Assembly: GCF_029961025.1 (NCBI RefSeq)
Contig: NZ_JASBVP010000007.1
Span: 434,001-498,000, forward strand
DNA from: Mycobacterium sp.
GTDB taxonomy: Bacteria; Actinomycetota; Actinomycetes; Mycobacteriales; Mycobacteriaceae
Length of the DNA stretch: 64,000 nucleotides
Direction: 5' to 3'
In this document: piece after piece, positions 18,910 through 28,673 of the stretch
Layout: the number at the start of each line of letters is the position of its first letter
Numbering within the stretch: position 1 is the first letter of the stretch
Notes under the pieces: generated by a model
Told to the model about the DNA's origin: nothing
Databases searched by the model: none
Seen by the model: only the letters and a program-made list of their open reading frames with translations
Position numbers and translations under genes: made by a program

Positions 18910-19809
18910 ATGACCTACACGCCCGGCAGCCCCGGATACCCGCCCGCGCAGCCCCCGGGCTCTTATGGAGGGCCCACCCCCTCATTTGCCAAAGTCGATG
19001 AGAGTGCCGGCCGGGTGCAGTTGTACCTGACCATCGTGGTGGTGGCGCTCGGCCTGGGCGCCTATGCGGCAAGCTTCCTTCCGATGTTCACCCTCAGCTC
19101 GGAGACGGGGCCCGGCGGCGGTGAACTGCTCCCCAGTGACCTCGGAGCGGTGGTTGGCGTGATTGCTGCGCTGCTGGCCGGGTTGCTGGCCGCCGTGGGC
19201 CTGCTGCCCAAGGCCGGAAAACACACCGGCACCGTCGCGGCGATCGCGGTGCTGGGCGCGTTGCTGGCGATTGCGCAGGCGCTCAGCGGGCACAGCGGTT
19301 TAACCATCGGCGTGGGGTTGTGGCTGGTGCTTGCCTTTAGCGTGATCCAGGCGATCGCCGCAGTGGGCGCGGTGCTGCTGGAATCGGGGGTCATCACCCC
19401 GCCGGTTCCACGACCCCGGTATGACCAGTACGGACAGTACGGCCAATACGGGCAGTACGGCCAGTACGGTCCACCACAATCGGGTGGGTATTTCGGTCAG
19501 CAGCAGCACGCGCCGGTGCAGCACGGACCGCAGTATGGCTATCCGCCCCCGCCGAGCGCTGGGTTCGGCACGCCGGGCACACCGCCCGGCTCCCCCCAGG
19601 GGCCGCAGCACGGTTCGCAGCAGGGCTCGCCCACCCCGCCGACCGGGTTCCCCAGCTTCAGCCAGCCGCCCTCGGCCGGGTCGGGTACGGATTCCCACCG
19701 GCCCGGCGACTCCGGGCACGGCTCCACCGAAACCTCCCAGGAGCCGCAGTCGCACAGCCAGGGCCAACGGCAGTCGCCGTCGTCACCCTCGGGACAAACC
19801 CCGTCCTGA
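18910..19809 (+). CDS. DUF5336-type membrane protein (34-kDa antigen family, Rv0954-like)
   Basis: This 299-residue envelope protein has a short proline-rich N-terminus and four hydrophobic helices between about residues 38 and 165 (for example LYLTIVVVALGLGAYAASFLP, VVGVIAALLAGLLAAVGLLP). The long C-terminal tail is rich in Pro, Gln, Gly and Ser. The tail contains a YGQ tandem tract (about residues 173-189), encoded by a 12-bp DNA repeat around 19429-19470 that could vary in length between strains. The M. tuberculosis homologue is a known antigen reported to associate with the division/growth machinery. ATG 18910 has GGAGCGG upstream; the frame upstream is not conserved. The 264-bp gap before it holds the sucD hairpin and no other gene. 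Confidence 0.88.
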   Translation: MTYTPGSPGYPPAQPPGSYGGPTPSFAKVDESAGRVQLYLTIVVVALGLGAYAASFLPMFTLSSETGPGGGELLPSDLGAVVGVIAALLAGLLAAVGLLPKAGKHTGTVAAIAVLGALLAIAQALSGHSGLTIGVGLWLVLAFSVIQAIAAVGAVLLESGVITPPVPRPRYDQYGQYGQYGQYGQYGPPQSGGYFGQQQHAPVQHGPQYGYPPPPSAGFGTPGTPPGSPQGPQHGSQQGSPTPPTGFPSFSQPPSAGSGTDSHRPGDSGHGSTETSQEPQSHSQGQRQSPSSPSGQTPS

Positions 19810-19847
19810 GTGGCCGCTCTCGTGCCTAGCCGGCCGCGGACCGGGGA

Positions 19848-21245
19848 GTGACGCCGGTGCAGCACGACCGGGCGGCGGGCGCTCGCCAGGCACGGGACCT
19901 GCTCAGGGTGGCGTTCGGTCCGGCTCTGGCGGCGCTGGCCATCATCGCCGCGATCACGTTGGTGCAGCTGCTGATCGCCAACAGCGACATGACCGGCGCA
20001 CCGGGTGCCATAGCCAGCATGTGGCTGGGGGTGCATCGGGTGCCGATTTCGATCGCCGGCCGCGAACTCGGGGTGATGCCGCTGCTGCCCGTGCTGCTGA
20101 TGGTGTGGGCCACCGCGCGCACCACGGCTCAGGCAACCCTTCCGCAGGCTTCCTGGCTGGTCATCCGCTGGGTCGTGGCTTCGGCGCTGGGGGGGCCGGT
20201 GCTGGTCGCGGCCATCGCCCTGGCGATCATTCACGACGCCGCGTCGGTGCTCACCGAACTGCAGACCCCCAACGCGTTGCGCGCGTTTCTCAGCGTCCTT
20301 GCGGTCCACGCGATCGGCGCCACGATCGGGGTGGGATCCCAAGTCCGTCGGCGACTAGTGGCGGCCTTGCCGCTGCCGGACTGGTTGGGTGATTCGCTGC
20401 GGGCCGCGATGGCCGGGGTGTTGGCGCTGCTGGGGCTCTCCGGTGTGGTGACGGCCGGGTCACTGCTCGCGCACTGGTCCGCGATGCATGAGCTCTACGG
20501 CATCACCGATTCGGTATTCGGGCAGTTTAGTCTCACCGTGTTGTCGGTGCTCTACGCGCCCAACGTCATCGTCGGCACCGCCGCGGTCGCGGTGGGATCC
20601 AGCGCACATCTGGGTTTTGCGACGTTCAGCCCGTTCAGCGTCTTTGGCGGCGACATCCCGGCACTGCCGGTCCTGGCCGCGGTCCCGACACCGCCGCTGG
20701 GCCCGGTGTGGGTGGCCTTGCTGATCATCGGCGCGTCCTCGGGGGTGGCGGTCGGCCAGCAGTGCGCACGTCACGCGCTGCCGTTCACCGCGGCGATGGC
20801 CAAGCTGTTGGCCGCCGCGGTTTTCGCGGCGCTGGTAATGGCGGCACTCGGCTACGCCGGGGCCGGGCGGCTGGGCAACTTCGGCGACGTCGGCGTGGAC
20901 CAGGGCACGTTCCCCGTGGCGGTCTTCCTCTGGTTCGCGGGTGTCGGTGGGGTCACAGTGGTGATGGCCGGGGGCATCAGGCGCCCGGTTAAACGGCCCC
21001 AGCCGCCGCCGGCGCCGGCGTCCTCGGCGGGTTTCGGTGCGCAACCCGCCCCGCCGGCGGGGTCTGCGGGCCGGCGCGACGGCGGGTTGGTCGGCGATGA
21101 CACCGTTGCCGATGCTGTCGAAGCTCTCGCAGGCGACGCGCTCCCCGCGGAGCCCACGGATGCTGACGTCGGCGTGGCGGCCGCCGCGGCGGAGCCCCCG
21201 CCCGTGGAGTCCGGCACCGACCGGCCCCCGGGGGAAAGCGGTTAG
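19848..21245 (+). CDS. perM: Cell division protein PerM (polytopic membrane protein)
   Basis: The protein is 465 residues with at least eight hydrophobic helices in the first 370 and a low-complexity Pro/Ala/Glu-rich cytosolic tail. The region [39 protein letters not shown] (read in parts) matches the Rv0955/PerM family. In M. tuberculosis PerM is needed for chronic infection and for division at low magnesium, where it stabilises the divisome protein FtsB. GTG 19848 is taken as the start; GTG 19857 is an alternative. It follows the DUF5336 gene by 38 bp, so two envelope/division genes are adjacent, and precedes purN by 9 bp. Confidence 0.88.
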   Translation: MTPVQHDRAAGARQARDLLRVAFGPALAALAIIAAITLVQLLIANSDMTGAPGAIASMWLGVHRVPISIAGRELGVMPLLPVLLMVWATARTTAQATLPQASWLVIRWVVASALGGPVLVAAIALAIIHDAASVLTELQTPNALRAFLSVLAVHAIGATIGVGSQVRRRLVAALPLPDWLGDSLRAAMAGVLALLGLSGVVTAGSLLAHWSAMHELYGITDSVFGQFSLTVLSVLYAPNVIVGTAAVAVGSSAHLGFATFSPFSVFGGDIPALPVLAAVPTPPLGPVWVALLIIGASSGVAVGQQCARHALPFTAAMAKLLAAAVFAALVMAALGYAGAGRLGNFGDVGVDQGTFPVAVFLWFAGVGGVTVVMAGGIRRPVKRPQPPPAPASSAGFGAQPAPPAGSAGRRDGGLVGDDTVADAVEALAGDALPAEPTDADVGVAAAAAEPPPVESGTDRPPGESG

Positions 21246-21254
21246 GCTCGCGCT

Positions 21255-21884
21255 GTGCAGCAGCCGCTCCGGGTGCCTCCCAGCGTGCCGGCACGGGTGG
21301 TGGTGCTGGCCTCCGGTACCGGCTCGCTGCTGCGTTTCCTCATCGACGCCGCCGTCGGTGACTATCCGGCGCGGGTGGTCGCTGTGGGTACCGACCGCGA
21401 TTGTGGGGCCGTCGCGATAGCCCAAGCGGAATCGTTGCCGGCCTATACCGTCCGGCTGGCCGACTATCCGAGCCGAGATGCCTGGGACGGCGCCCTCACC
21501 GACGCGACCGCGGCACATTCGCCCGATTTGATCGTTTCGGCGGGCTTCATGAGAATTCTGGGCCCGCAGTTCCTCTCCCGTTATCTCGGACGAGTTATCA
21601 ACACCCATCCCGCGTTATTGCCGTCGTTTCCCGGTACTCACGCGGTGGCCGATGCGCTGGCGTACGGGGTGAAAGTCACAGGCTGTACAGTGCATTTGGT
21701 AGACGCCGGCATGGATACCGGACCGGTACTTGCTCAGCGACCGGTACCGGTGTTCGACGATGACGACGAACAGACTCTGCACGAACGCATCAAGGTCGTG
21801 GAGCGGCGGCTGTTGACAGACGTGGTCGCCGCGGTGGCGACAGGCGGCGTGACCTGGGAGGGACGGAAGGCGAGAATAGGATGA
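21255..21884 (+). CDS. purN: Phosphoribosylglycinamide formyltransferase
   Basis: PurN (209 aa) transfers the formyl group of 10-formyl-THF to GAR in de novo purine synthesis. Substrate loop [25 protein letters not shown], the catalytic Asn-x-His in [12 protein letters not shown] and the Asp in [14 protein letters not shown] are all present. GTG 21255 starts nine bases after perM. The stop overlaps the purH start (ATGA, 21881-21884), so the two genes are translationally coupled. From about 21400 the base composition becomes visibly less GC-rich than the surroundings, continuing into purH. Confidence 0.96.
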   Translation: MQQPLRVPPSVPARVVVLASGTGSLLRFLIDAAVGDYPARVVAVGTDRDCGAVAIAQAESLPAYTVRLADYPSRDAWDGALTDATAAHSPDLIVSAGFMRILGPQFLSRYLGRVINTHPALLPSFPGTHAVADALAYGVKVTGCTVHLVDAGMDTGPVLAQRPVPVFDDDDEQTLHERIKVVERRLLTDVVAAVATGGVTWEGRKARIG

Positions 21885-23464
21885 GCACAGATGCCGGGCA
21901 GGCCATATCACGCAGGCCGATCCGCCGCGCGCTGATCAGCGTCTATGACAAAACCGGCCTGATAGATCTTGCCCGCGGGCTGCACGCCGCCGGTGTCGAT
22001 CTTGTCTCTACGGGTTCGACAGCGAAAACGATTGCGGAGAAAGGTATCCCGGTAACACGCGTCGAGGAGGTGACAGAGTTTCCGGAGGTGCTCGATGGAC
22101 GCGTCAAGACTCTGCACCCGCGGGTGCATGCCGGGCTTCTGGCTGACGTGCGCAAACCGCAACACACTGCGGCGCTCGAGAAACTTGGCATCGCGCCGTT
22201 CGAACTGGTCGTGGTCAATCTGTATCCGTTCCAGGAGACGGTCGGCTCCGGCGCAGGAATCGAGGAGTGCGTCGAGCAAATCGATATCGGCGGGCCGGCG
22301 ATGATTCGGGCGGCTGCGAAGAACTACGCGAATGTCGCCGTGGTGGTGGATCCACGCGGATATGACGGCGTTCTGGCCGCTGTTCATCATGGCGGATTCA
22401 CACTTGCCGAACGTAAGAGGTTGGCTTTTCTGGCATTCCGGCACACCGCCGAGTATGACATCGCGGTTGCCAACTGGATGGCCTCGGTATTGGCTCCTGA
22501 GCAACCGCGAACGGCGTTGCCCGAATGGTTCGCTGGAAGCTGGCGTCGCTCGGCGCGGCTGCGCTACGGCGAGAATCCGCATCAGCAGGCTGCGCTCTAC
22601 AGCGACCCCAGTTCTTGGCCGGGCTTGGCGAATGCCGATCAGCTGCACGGAAAAGAGATGTCCTACAACAACTACACCGATGCAGACGCGGCTTGGCGCG
22701 CTGTCTTCGACCACGATCAGATCTGTGTGGCCATCATCAAGCATACCAATCCGTGCGGGATCGCGATCTCGTCGATTTCGGTCGCGGACGCGCATCGCAA
22801 GGCGCACGCATGTGATCCGCTGAGTGCCTTCGGCGGAGTGATCGCGGCCAACACTGAAGTCAGCGTCGAAATGGCGGAGTATGTCAGCACCATCTTCACC
22901 GAGGTGATCGTCGCGCCCGCTTATGCGCCGGGCGCTGTGGATATCTTGGCGCGCAAGAAGAATATCCGGGTGCTGGTGGCTCCGGAGCCGGTGCGCAACG
23001 GTATTGAGCTGCGTCAGATCAGCGGGGGGCTGCTGATGCAGCAACGCGACCAGGTCGACGCGTCCGGGGACAACCCGATTAACTGGACGCTGTCAGCTGG
23101 GTCACCAGCAACCCAGGATATGTTGAGAGACTTAGCTTTTGCATGGCGTAGCTGCCGTGCGGTCAAGTCGAATGCGATCGTGATCGCGGTCGATGGCGCC
23201 ACCGTCGGCATCGGCATGGGCCAGGTGAACCGGGTGGACGCCGCCAGGCTGGCCGTCGAACGTGGCGGTGGCCGGGTCCGTGGCGCGGTGGCCGCGTCGG
23301 ACGGCTTTTTCCCGTTCCCCGACGGGGTGGCGACGCTGGCCGCCGCCGGGGTCAGAGCGATCGTGCACCCTGGCGGCTCGGTCCGCGACGATGAGGTGAC
23401 CGCGGCAGCGGCCGAAGCCGGCATAACGCTCTACCTGACCGGCTCCCGGCATTTTGCCCACTAG
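21881..23464 (+). CDS. purH: Bifunctional AICAR transformylase/IMP cyclohydrolase
   Basis: PurH (527 aa) performs the last two steps to IMP. The N-terminal MGS-like cyclohydrolase domain begins [20 protein letters not shown] and has [10 protein letters not shown] and [14 protein letters not shown]. The C-terminal transformylase domain has [11 protein letters not shown], the catalytic KHTNPCGIA, and the ending [11 protein letters not shown] conserved in mycobacteria. ATG 21881 overlaps purN. Most of the gene (to about 23170) has lower GC and more A/T-ending codons than its neighbours; a 120-bp sample at 22321 is 57% GC while 60 bp at 23281 is 75%. The last 290 bp return to normal composition, which suggests a mosaic origin. 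Confidence 0.97.
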   Translation: MSTDAGQAISRRPIRRALISVYDKTGLIDLARGLHAAGVDLVSTGSTAKTIAEKGIPVTRVEEVTEFPEVLDGRVKTLHPRVHAGLLADVRKPQHTAALEKLGIAPFELVVVNLYPFQETVGSGAGIEECVEQIDIGGPAMIRAAAKNYANVAVVVDPRGYDGVLAAVHHGGFTLAERKRLAFLAFRHTAEYDIAVANWMASVLAPEQPRTALPEWFAGSWRRSARLRYGENPHQQAALYSDPSSWPGLANADQLHGKEMSYNNYTDADAAWRAVFDHDQICVAIIKHTNPCGIAISSISVADAHRKAHACDPLSAFGGVIAANTEVSVEMAEYVSTIFTEVIVAPAYAPGAVDILARKKNIRVLVAPEPVRNGIELRQISGGLLMQQRDQVDASGDNPINWTLSAGSPATQDMLRDLAFAWRSCRAVKSNAIVIAVDGATVGIGMGQVNRVDAARLAVERGGGRVRGAVAASDGFFPFPDGVATLAAAGVRAIVHPGGSVRDDEVTAAAAEAGITLYLTGSRHFAH

Positions 23465-23522
23465 CCCGCCACCAGCCCCGCGATCAGCCCGCCACCAGAC
23501 CGCCACCAGCCCGCCACCAGCC
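23464..23522. repeat. Degenerate short repeat CCCGCCACCAG after purH
   Basis: The first 59 bases after the purH stop contain about four imperfect copies of an 11-bp unit CCCGCCACCAG, read as GCCCGCCACCAG at 23464 and recurring to 23520. It borders the 61-bp palindromic element. It is probably a slippage product. No function inferred. Confidence 0.55.
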
Positions 23523-23583
23523 CGCGAAAGTGCGACTGCCGACGGGGTCACTCGAGAAATGCGTCGCCAAACGCACTTTCGCG
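23523..23583. repeat. 61-bp palindromic dispersed element, copy 1
   Basis: The arms CGCGAAAGTGCG (23523-23534) and CGCACTTTCGCG (23572-23583) are perfect 12-bp inverted repeats. The 37-bp centre contains the palindrome CTCGAG and a CGAC/GTCG pair, so most of the element can fold. A second element of exactly the same length, about 82% identical (50 of 61 bases), is at 56874-56934, with compensatory changes. It lies between purH and the MoxR-type gene. It could act as a terminator or processing signal, or be a mobile palindromic repeat. The remaining 23584-23735 holds no recognisable gene. Confidence 0.8.
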
Positions 23584-23735
23584 ACAAGACGCGATGCCGG
23601 CGCGAGCCGGGGTTGTTGCCGACGCCGGGTGGCGTTAACGGTACCTGTGGTATCGGATACCTTCGGGGTCGGTCGGCGACGGTGGGAACGACCCACCGAC
23701 GGCATGACGTGCCCGCGTGAGCGTCGTAGCGTGGA

Positions 23736-25121
23736 GTGGTGCTTGCACCGAGTCATCTGCCCCGCACGGTCGGCGAGCTGCGCGCTTCCGGTCACCGTGA
23801 GCGGGGCGTCAAACAGGAAATCCGGGAGAACCTGCTCACCGCCCTGGCCGAAGGGGCGGACATCTGGCCGGGGATCCTAGGGTTTGACGACACCGTGATC
23901 CCCCAGCTGGAGCGGGCACTGATCGCCGGCCACGACGTCGTCCTGCTCGGTGAGCGCGGCCAGGGCAAGACCCGGTTGCTGCGGGCGCTGGTCGGCCTGC
24001 TCGACGAGTGGACGCCGGTCATCGGCGGCGCCGAGCTCGGTGAGCACCCCTACTCGCCGATCACGCCGGAATCGATCCGGCGCGCCGCGGAGCTCGGCGA
24101 TGACCTGCCCGTGGCGTGGCGGCACCGCAGCGAGCGCTACACCGAGAAGCTGGCCACACCCGACACCAGCGTCGCCGATCTGGTCGGCGACATCGACCCG
24201 ATCAAGGTCGCCGAGGGCCGCAGCCTGGGGGATCCCGAGACCATCGCCTACGGGCTCATCCCGCGGGCACACCGCGGCATCGTGGCGGTCAACGAACTGC
24301 CCGACCTGGCCGAGCGGATCCAGGTGTCGATGCTCAACGTCATGGAGGAGCGCGACATCCAGGTTCGCGGTTACACGCTGCGCCTGCCGCTGGACGTGTT
24401 GGTGGTGGCCAGCGCAAACCCCGAGGACTACACCAACCGTGGCCGCATCATCACCCCGCTCAAAGACCGCTTCGGTGCCGAGATCCGCACGCACTATCCG
24501 CTGGAGCTCGAGGCCGAAATGGGCGTCATCACCCAAGAGGCGCACTTAACCGCGCAGCTGCCCGACCACATAGTGCAGATCATCGCCCGATTCGCGCGCT
24601 ACCTGCGGGAGTCCCGCTCGATCGATCAGCGGTCGGGGGTGTCGGCCCGGTTTGGAATCGCGGCCGCGGAAACGGTCGCCGCCGCCGCGCGCCATCGCAG
24701 CGCGGTGCTGGGGGAAACGGATCCGGTGGCCCGGGTGGTCGATCTGGCGACGGTGATCGACGTGTTACGCGGCAAGTTGGAATTCGAATCCGGCGAGGAA
24801 GGCCGTGAGCAGGCCGTACTGGAGCACCTGTTGCGCCGCGCCACCGCCGATACCGCCTCGAAACTGCTCGGCGGCATCGACGTCGCGCCGTTGGTGGCCG
24901 CTGTGGAAGGTGGATCCGCGGTGACGACGGGTGAGCGGGTGTCGGCCAAGGATGTGCTGGCGGCATTACCCAGGTTGCCGGTCGTCGACAAGATCGCGAA
25001 AAAGCTGGGCGCGGCGTCCGACGGGGAACGCGCCGCGGCGCTGGAGCTGGCGCTTGAGGCACTGTACTTGACGAGACGAATCGACAAGGTGTGCGAGGCG
25101 GGCGAAACCGTCTATGGCTAA
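23736..25121 (+). CDS. MoxR/magnesium-chelatase-type AAA+ ATPase (Rv0958-like)
   Basis: This 461-residue AAA+ protein has Walker A GERGQGKTRLLRAL (about residues 70-83), an acidic Walker B-like GIVAVNELPDLAERIQ, and VVASANPEDYTNRGRIITPLKDRFG, the sensor region seen in Mg-chelatase I subunits and MoxR chaperones. The C-terminal half is helical. The next gene, overlapping by 8 bp, encodes a VWA/MIDAS protein. Such AAA+-VWA pairs generally act as metal-dependent remodelling chaperones rather than true chelatases in organisms without chlorophyll. Target unknown. GTG 23736 (or the adjacent GTG 23739) is the start. Confidence 0.85.
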   Translation: MVLAPSHLPRTVGELRASGHRERGVKQEIRENLLTALAEGADIWPGILGFDDTVIPQLERALIAGHDVVLLGERGQGKTRLLRALVGLLDEWTPVIGGAELGEHPYSPITPESIRRAAELGDDLPVAWRHRSERYTEKLATPDTSVADLVGDIDPIKVAEGRSLGDPETIAYGLIPRAHRGIVAVNELPDLAERIQVSMLNVMEERDIQVRGYTLRLPLDVLVVASANPEDYTNRGRIITPLKDRFGAEIRTHYPLELEAEMGVITQEAHLTAQLPDHIVQIIARFARYLRESRSIDQRSGVSARFGIAAAETVAAAARHRSAVLGETDPVARVVDLATVIDVLRGKLEFESGEEGREQAVLEHLLRRATADTASKLLGGIDVAPLVAAVEGGSAVTTGERVSAKDVLAALPRLPVVDKIAKKLGAASDGERAAALELALEALYLTRRIDKVCEAGETVYG

Positions 25122-27090
25122 AGGGCGTTCGACGCGCTATAAGGCATACACCGGTGGTCCGGACCCGCTGGCTCCACCGGTGGATTTGCGCGAGGCCCTG
25201 GAGCGGATCGGGCGGGACGTCATGGCGGGCACTTCGCCGCGCCGGGCGCTGTCCGAGCTGCTGCGCCGGGGTACCACGACCCTGCCCGGAACCGACCGGC
25301 TGGCAGCCGAAGCCAACCGGCGTCGACGAGAGTTATTGCGCCGCAATAAGCTAGATGGAACGCTGCAGGAGATTAAAAAGCTTCTCGATGAAGCGTTGCT
25401 GGCCGAACGCAAAGCGCTGGCCCGTGCCCTCGACGACGACGCGCGGTTTTCGGAGCTGAGGCTTGATGCGTTGTCCGCGTCGCCGGCCAAGGCCATCCAA
25501 GAACTTTCCGATTACCACTGGCGCAGCAGCGAGGCTCGGGAGAAATACCAGCAGATCAAGGATCTGCTCGGCCGCGAGATGCTCGAGCAACGGTTCGCCG
25601 GCATGAAAAAGGCACTGGAGAACGCCACCGACGATGATCGCCGGCGCGTCACCGAGATGCTGGACGACCTCAACGATCTACTGGAAAAGCACGCCCATGG
25701 CAGGGACACCCAGCAGGATTTCGACAACTTCATGGATAAGCACGGGGCGTTTTTCCCGGAGAACCCCCGCAACGTCGAAGAGCTGCTGGATTCGCTGGCT
25801 AAAAGGGCCGCTGCCGCGCAACGGTTCCGCAACAGCCTGAGCCCGGATCAGCGTGCCGAACTGGATGCATTGGCCCAGCAGGCATTCGGTTCTCCTGCGC
25901 TGATGCAGGCGCTGAATCGCCTGGACGCACAGCTGCAAGCCGCGCGCCCGGGAGAGAACTGGTATGGGAGTGAGCAGTTTTCGGGCGATAGCCCGCTGGG
26001 AATGGGGGAGGGTGCGCAAGTGCTGGCCGATATCGCCGAACTGGAGCAGCTGGCCGAGCAGCTCTCGCAGAGCTACCCGGGGGCGAGCCTGGACGACCTC
26101 GACCTGGATGCGCTAGCGCGCCAACTTGGTGATCAGGCGGTTATCGACGCTCAAATGCTGGCCGAGTTGGAACGCGCGCTGCTCGGCCAGGGATTTTTAG
26201 ACCACACTCCTGACGGTCGGTGGCGGCTCTCACCGAAGGCGATGCGCCGGCTGGGTGAGACGGCGCTTTGTGATGTGGCACAACAACTTTCCGGTCGCCG
26301 TGGTGAACGCGACCATCAGCGTGCCGGAGCGGCCGGCGAGCTGACCGGCGCCACCCGGCCCTGGCGGTTCGGTGATACCGAGCCGTGGAGCGTCAGCCGC
26401 ACACTGACCAACGCCGTGCTGCGGCGTGCGGGAACCGCACGCACCGACGGCGCAGTGAAGATAACCGTTGATGACGTGGAGGTTTCCGAGACCGAGACGC
26501 GCACCCAAGCCGCAGTCGCGCTACTGGTGGACACATCGTTTTCGATGGTGATGGAGAACCGCTGGCTGCCGATGAAACGGACTGCGCTGGCACTCAACCA
26601 TTTAGTGAGTACCCGATTTCGCTCGGATGTGTTGCAGATCATCACGTTCGGCCGCTACGCGCGAACGGTGACGGCCGCGGAGCTGTTGGCTCTAGACGGC
26701 GTCTATGAGCAGGGCACCAACCTGCACCACGCGTTGGCGCTGGCCGGCCGGCATCTGCGCCGGCACCCCAACGCGCAGCCCGTGGTGCTGGTCGTCACCG
26801 ACGGTGAGCCCACGGCGCACCTGGAAGACCTCGAGGGTGGCGATTTGACGGTATTTTTCGATTACCCGCCGCATCCGCGGACCATCGCCCACACGGTGCG
26901 CGGCTTCGACGAGGTGGCCCGCCTCGGCGCCCAGGTGACCATCTTCCGCCTGGGCGATGATCCGGGGCTGGCGCGGTTCATCGACGAGGTCGCCCGCCGG
27001 GTCGAGGGCCGGGTGGTGGTGCCCGATCTCGACGGCCTGGGAGCGGCGGTGGTCGGCGACTACCTGCGTTCCCGACGGCGGCGACGGTAG
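25114..27090 (+). CDS. VWA domain protein, partner of the MoxR-type ATPase (Rv0959-like)
   Basis: This 658-residue protein has a long helical, charged N-terminal region (about 1-460, with coiled-coil-like stretches around RRRRELLRRNKLDGTLQEIKK, read to 20 residues). The C-terminal von Willebrand A domain has a MIDAS motif in LLVDTSFSMVMENRWLPMK and VLVVTDGEPTAHLED. It is predicted to bind a divalent metal and cooperate with the upstream AAA+ protein, with which it is translationally coupled (ATG 25114 lies inside the upstream 3' end). The biological client is not known. It ends with a basic RRRRR tail. Confidence 0.86.
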   Translation: MAKGRSTRYKAYTGGPDPLAPPVDLREALERIGRDVMAGTSPRRALSELLRRGTTTLPGTDRLAAEANRRRRELLRRNKLDGTLQEIKKLLDEALLAERKALARALDDDARFSELRLDALSASPAKAIQELSDYHWRSSEAREKYQQIKDLLGREMLEQRFAGMKKALENATDDDRRRVTEMLDDLNDLLEKHAHGRDTQQDFDNFMDKHGAFFPENPRNVEELLDSLAKRAAAAQRFRNSLSPDQRAELDALAQQAFGSPALMQALNRLDAQLQAARPGENWYGSEQFSGDSPLGMGEGAQVLADIAELEQLAEQLSQSYPGASLDDLDLDALARQLGDQAVIDAQMLAELERALLGQGFLDHTPDGRWRLSPKAMRRLGETALCDVAQQLSGRRGERDHQRAGAAGELTGATRPWRFGDTEPWSVSRTLTNAVLRRAGTARTDGAVKITVDDVEVSETETRTQAAVALLVDTSFSMVMENRWLPMKRTALALNHLVSTRFRSDVLQIITFGRYARTVTAAELLALDGVYEQGTNLHHALALAGRHLRRHPNAQPVVLVVTDGEPTAHLEDLEGGDLTVFFDYPPHPRTIAHTVRGFDEVARLGAQVTIFRLGDDPGLARFIDEVARRVEGRVVVPDLDGLGAAVVGDYLRSRRRRR

Positions 27091-27291
27091 CGATGCGGCA
27101 TCGGTGGTTTGTGCGGCCGGGTCACGTCCGGGGTGCTGCCGGCACCGTCGGTGAGGGCGCGCCGGCGTGCGCTTACCCGCGATGTTGCGGCCCTGTGCCG
27201 TCCCGCTGACATAGAATCGGCATCCCCGGGATAATGTCGGGCAATCCCCATAAGGCTATGAGGGCGCTCTGGAGTTCGAAGGGTAATTTCG

Positions 27292-27750
27292 ATGGAACCC
27301 CAGCTGGATGCGTTGCGACTGGAGCTGGCCGGAGCGCTTTTCGACAACGTGGCAAGGCAATTCGAGATCTTCACACAAGACCCTCGGCTGTGGCGGGTGA
27401 CCGAACGGGATGCCGCTCGCCTTCGGACCGCTGCGCAGGTTCTCACGTGGCTGGCGGAGGAGTTCCGGCGATGCGCGATCAGGTTGCGGGCAACGGACGA
27501 GCTGAACGCGGGGATGTTTCGGGGACAGCCGCCCATCCCGGATGATCCGGCGCCCTTTGAGGCGTCGCTGAAACGGCCGCCGCCGCCGCCGCTTCCCGAC
27601 CCGCCGATCAGCATCGACCCCGCCCGGCTGGATTGGCCACGCGAACGGCTCACCGAGGCCCGCGACGTCCTTCGCTACGGCAGCGGCCCGACCACCCGCG
27701 CCGCCGCCGAACATGCCGAGCAACTTCGCACCTGGTGCGGTGGCTACTAA
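27292..27750 (+). CDS. Hypothetical protein, helical with proline-rich centre
   Basis: A 152-residue protein with no domain I recognise. Residues 1-70 look helical and amphipathic (LRLELAGALFDNVARQFEIF), the centre is proline-rich (KRPPPPPLPDPPISIDP), and the end is a second short helix (TTRAAAEHAEQLRTWCGGY). ATG 27292 has GAAGGG seven bases upstream, which supports translation, and codon usage matches the neighbours. It lies 200 bp after the VWA gene on the same strand. The sequence after it (27751-27996) contains three loose copies of CGTAGCC-CAGTG around 27771-27800 and nothing else I can name. Confidence 0.62.
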   Translation: MEPQLDALRLELAGALFDNVARQFEIFTQDPRLWRVTERDAARLRTAAQVLTWLAEEFRRCAIRLRATDELNAGMFRGQPPIPDDPAPFEASLKRPPPPPLPDPPISIDPARLDWPRERLTEARDVLRYGSGPTTRAAAEHAEQLRTWCGGY

Positions 27751-27996
27751 ATCTAAATCCGCATTCCCGTAGCCGCAGTGTCGTAGCCCCAGTGCCGTAG
27801 CCGACGGGAAGGGCCGTGACCCCCGTGACCCCCGCCCCCGGTGCTCGCGCAGCGGGCCGTGGCCCCGCCCGGTCGGGGAGCCGCTTCCGCAGCCACTGCT
27901 GCGCCGTGGGCGCGGATTCTCCGAAATAATGGTCGCGCTTGTTCCTGCCGGCCGCATATCCCCGAATGACGGCCAGTTACCCTGAAGGTCCTGCAG

Positions 27997-28590
27997 CTAG
28001 CGCCCGGTCCGGCGCTTTTTCCGTTTGATACCCACGCTGCCCCACAGCGAGAAACCCCGGATCTTCACCGTGGGCGCGCCCGGCGTGCCCTCACCGGGGA
28101 CGGTGTGGTCGAAACCGCCCATCACGCCGTGGCCGTGAATTTCGACGTTGACCTCCGGCGGCAGCAGGATGGTCTGCCCGCCCATGATCGAATACGCGTG
28201 AATCTCTACCTCGGTGGAGGTGAAATCGGCGTACCGGAGATCGATCACCCCGCCGCCCCACAGCGCGAAGGCGGTCAGCTTTTGCGGAACGTTCCATCGC
28301 CCGCGCCGCTCGAACGCGCCCATGATCCCCATCAGCAGGGTCGAGGGCGCCGGTTTGCAGACGCCGCCCCGGCGCGGGCTGACCGCTGAACCGGGTAAAT
28401 CGGCTTGAAGCCGTTCCAACTCTTGATACGTGGTGGCCGCGTAGGCCTTGGTGAGCCGCTCCTCGTACTCGCTCATCGGCAGGCGGCCGTGCGCAGCGGC
28501 GTCGGTGAGCAACTGCGCTACCCGGATACGATCGGTGTCCGCGGCGCGCGACCACTCATCACGTGCGTTTGGCTGCGCTGAATCGCTCAT
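27997..28590 (-). CDS. DUF1707 domain protein (Rv0966c-like)
   Basis: This 197-residue protein has an N-terminal DUF1707 domain (TDRIRVAQLLTDAAAHGRL followed by EYEERLTKAYAATTYQEL). The C-terminal domain, rich in beta strands, has repeated IMGG / VMGGFDH / LWGSVGI motifs like the cell-wall-active antibiotic response (YvqF/LiaF-type) C-terminal fold. It probably acts at the cell surface or in sensing, with no enzymatic motif. ATG 28590 is chosen over the long open frame upstream because DUF1707 begins there and the length matches M. tuberculosis (about 200 aa). In M. tuberculosis the csoR-ctpV copper operon separates it from echA7; here only a 150-bp gap with repeats does. Confidence 0.85.
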   Translation of the reverse strand: MSDSAQPNARDEWSRAADTDRIRVAQLLTDAAAHGRLPMSEYEERLTKAYAATTYQELERLQADLPGSAVSPRRGGVCKPAPSTLLMGIMGAFERRGRWNVPQKLTAFALWGGGVIDLRYADFTSTEVEIHAYSIMGGQTILLPPEVNVEIHGHGVMGGFDHTVPGEGTPGAPTVKIRGFSLWGSVGIKRKKRRTGR

Positions 28591-28673
28591 CACACCCGAG
28601 ACTACGACGAACAAATTTCGGGATGATGCTAGTTGGTCAAACTGGCTCGTCGCTGCCGGGCTTGGCCCAACCA

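Noticed and set aside
27751..27996. Three CGTAGCC-CAGTG short repeats after the hypothetical protein gene
   Set aside because: Too short and imperfect to assign; possibly slippage.
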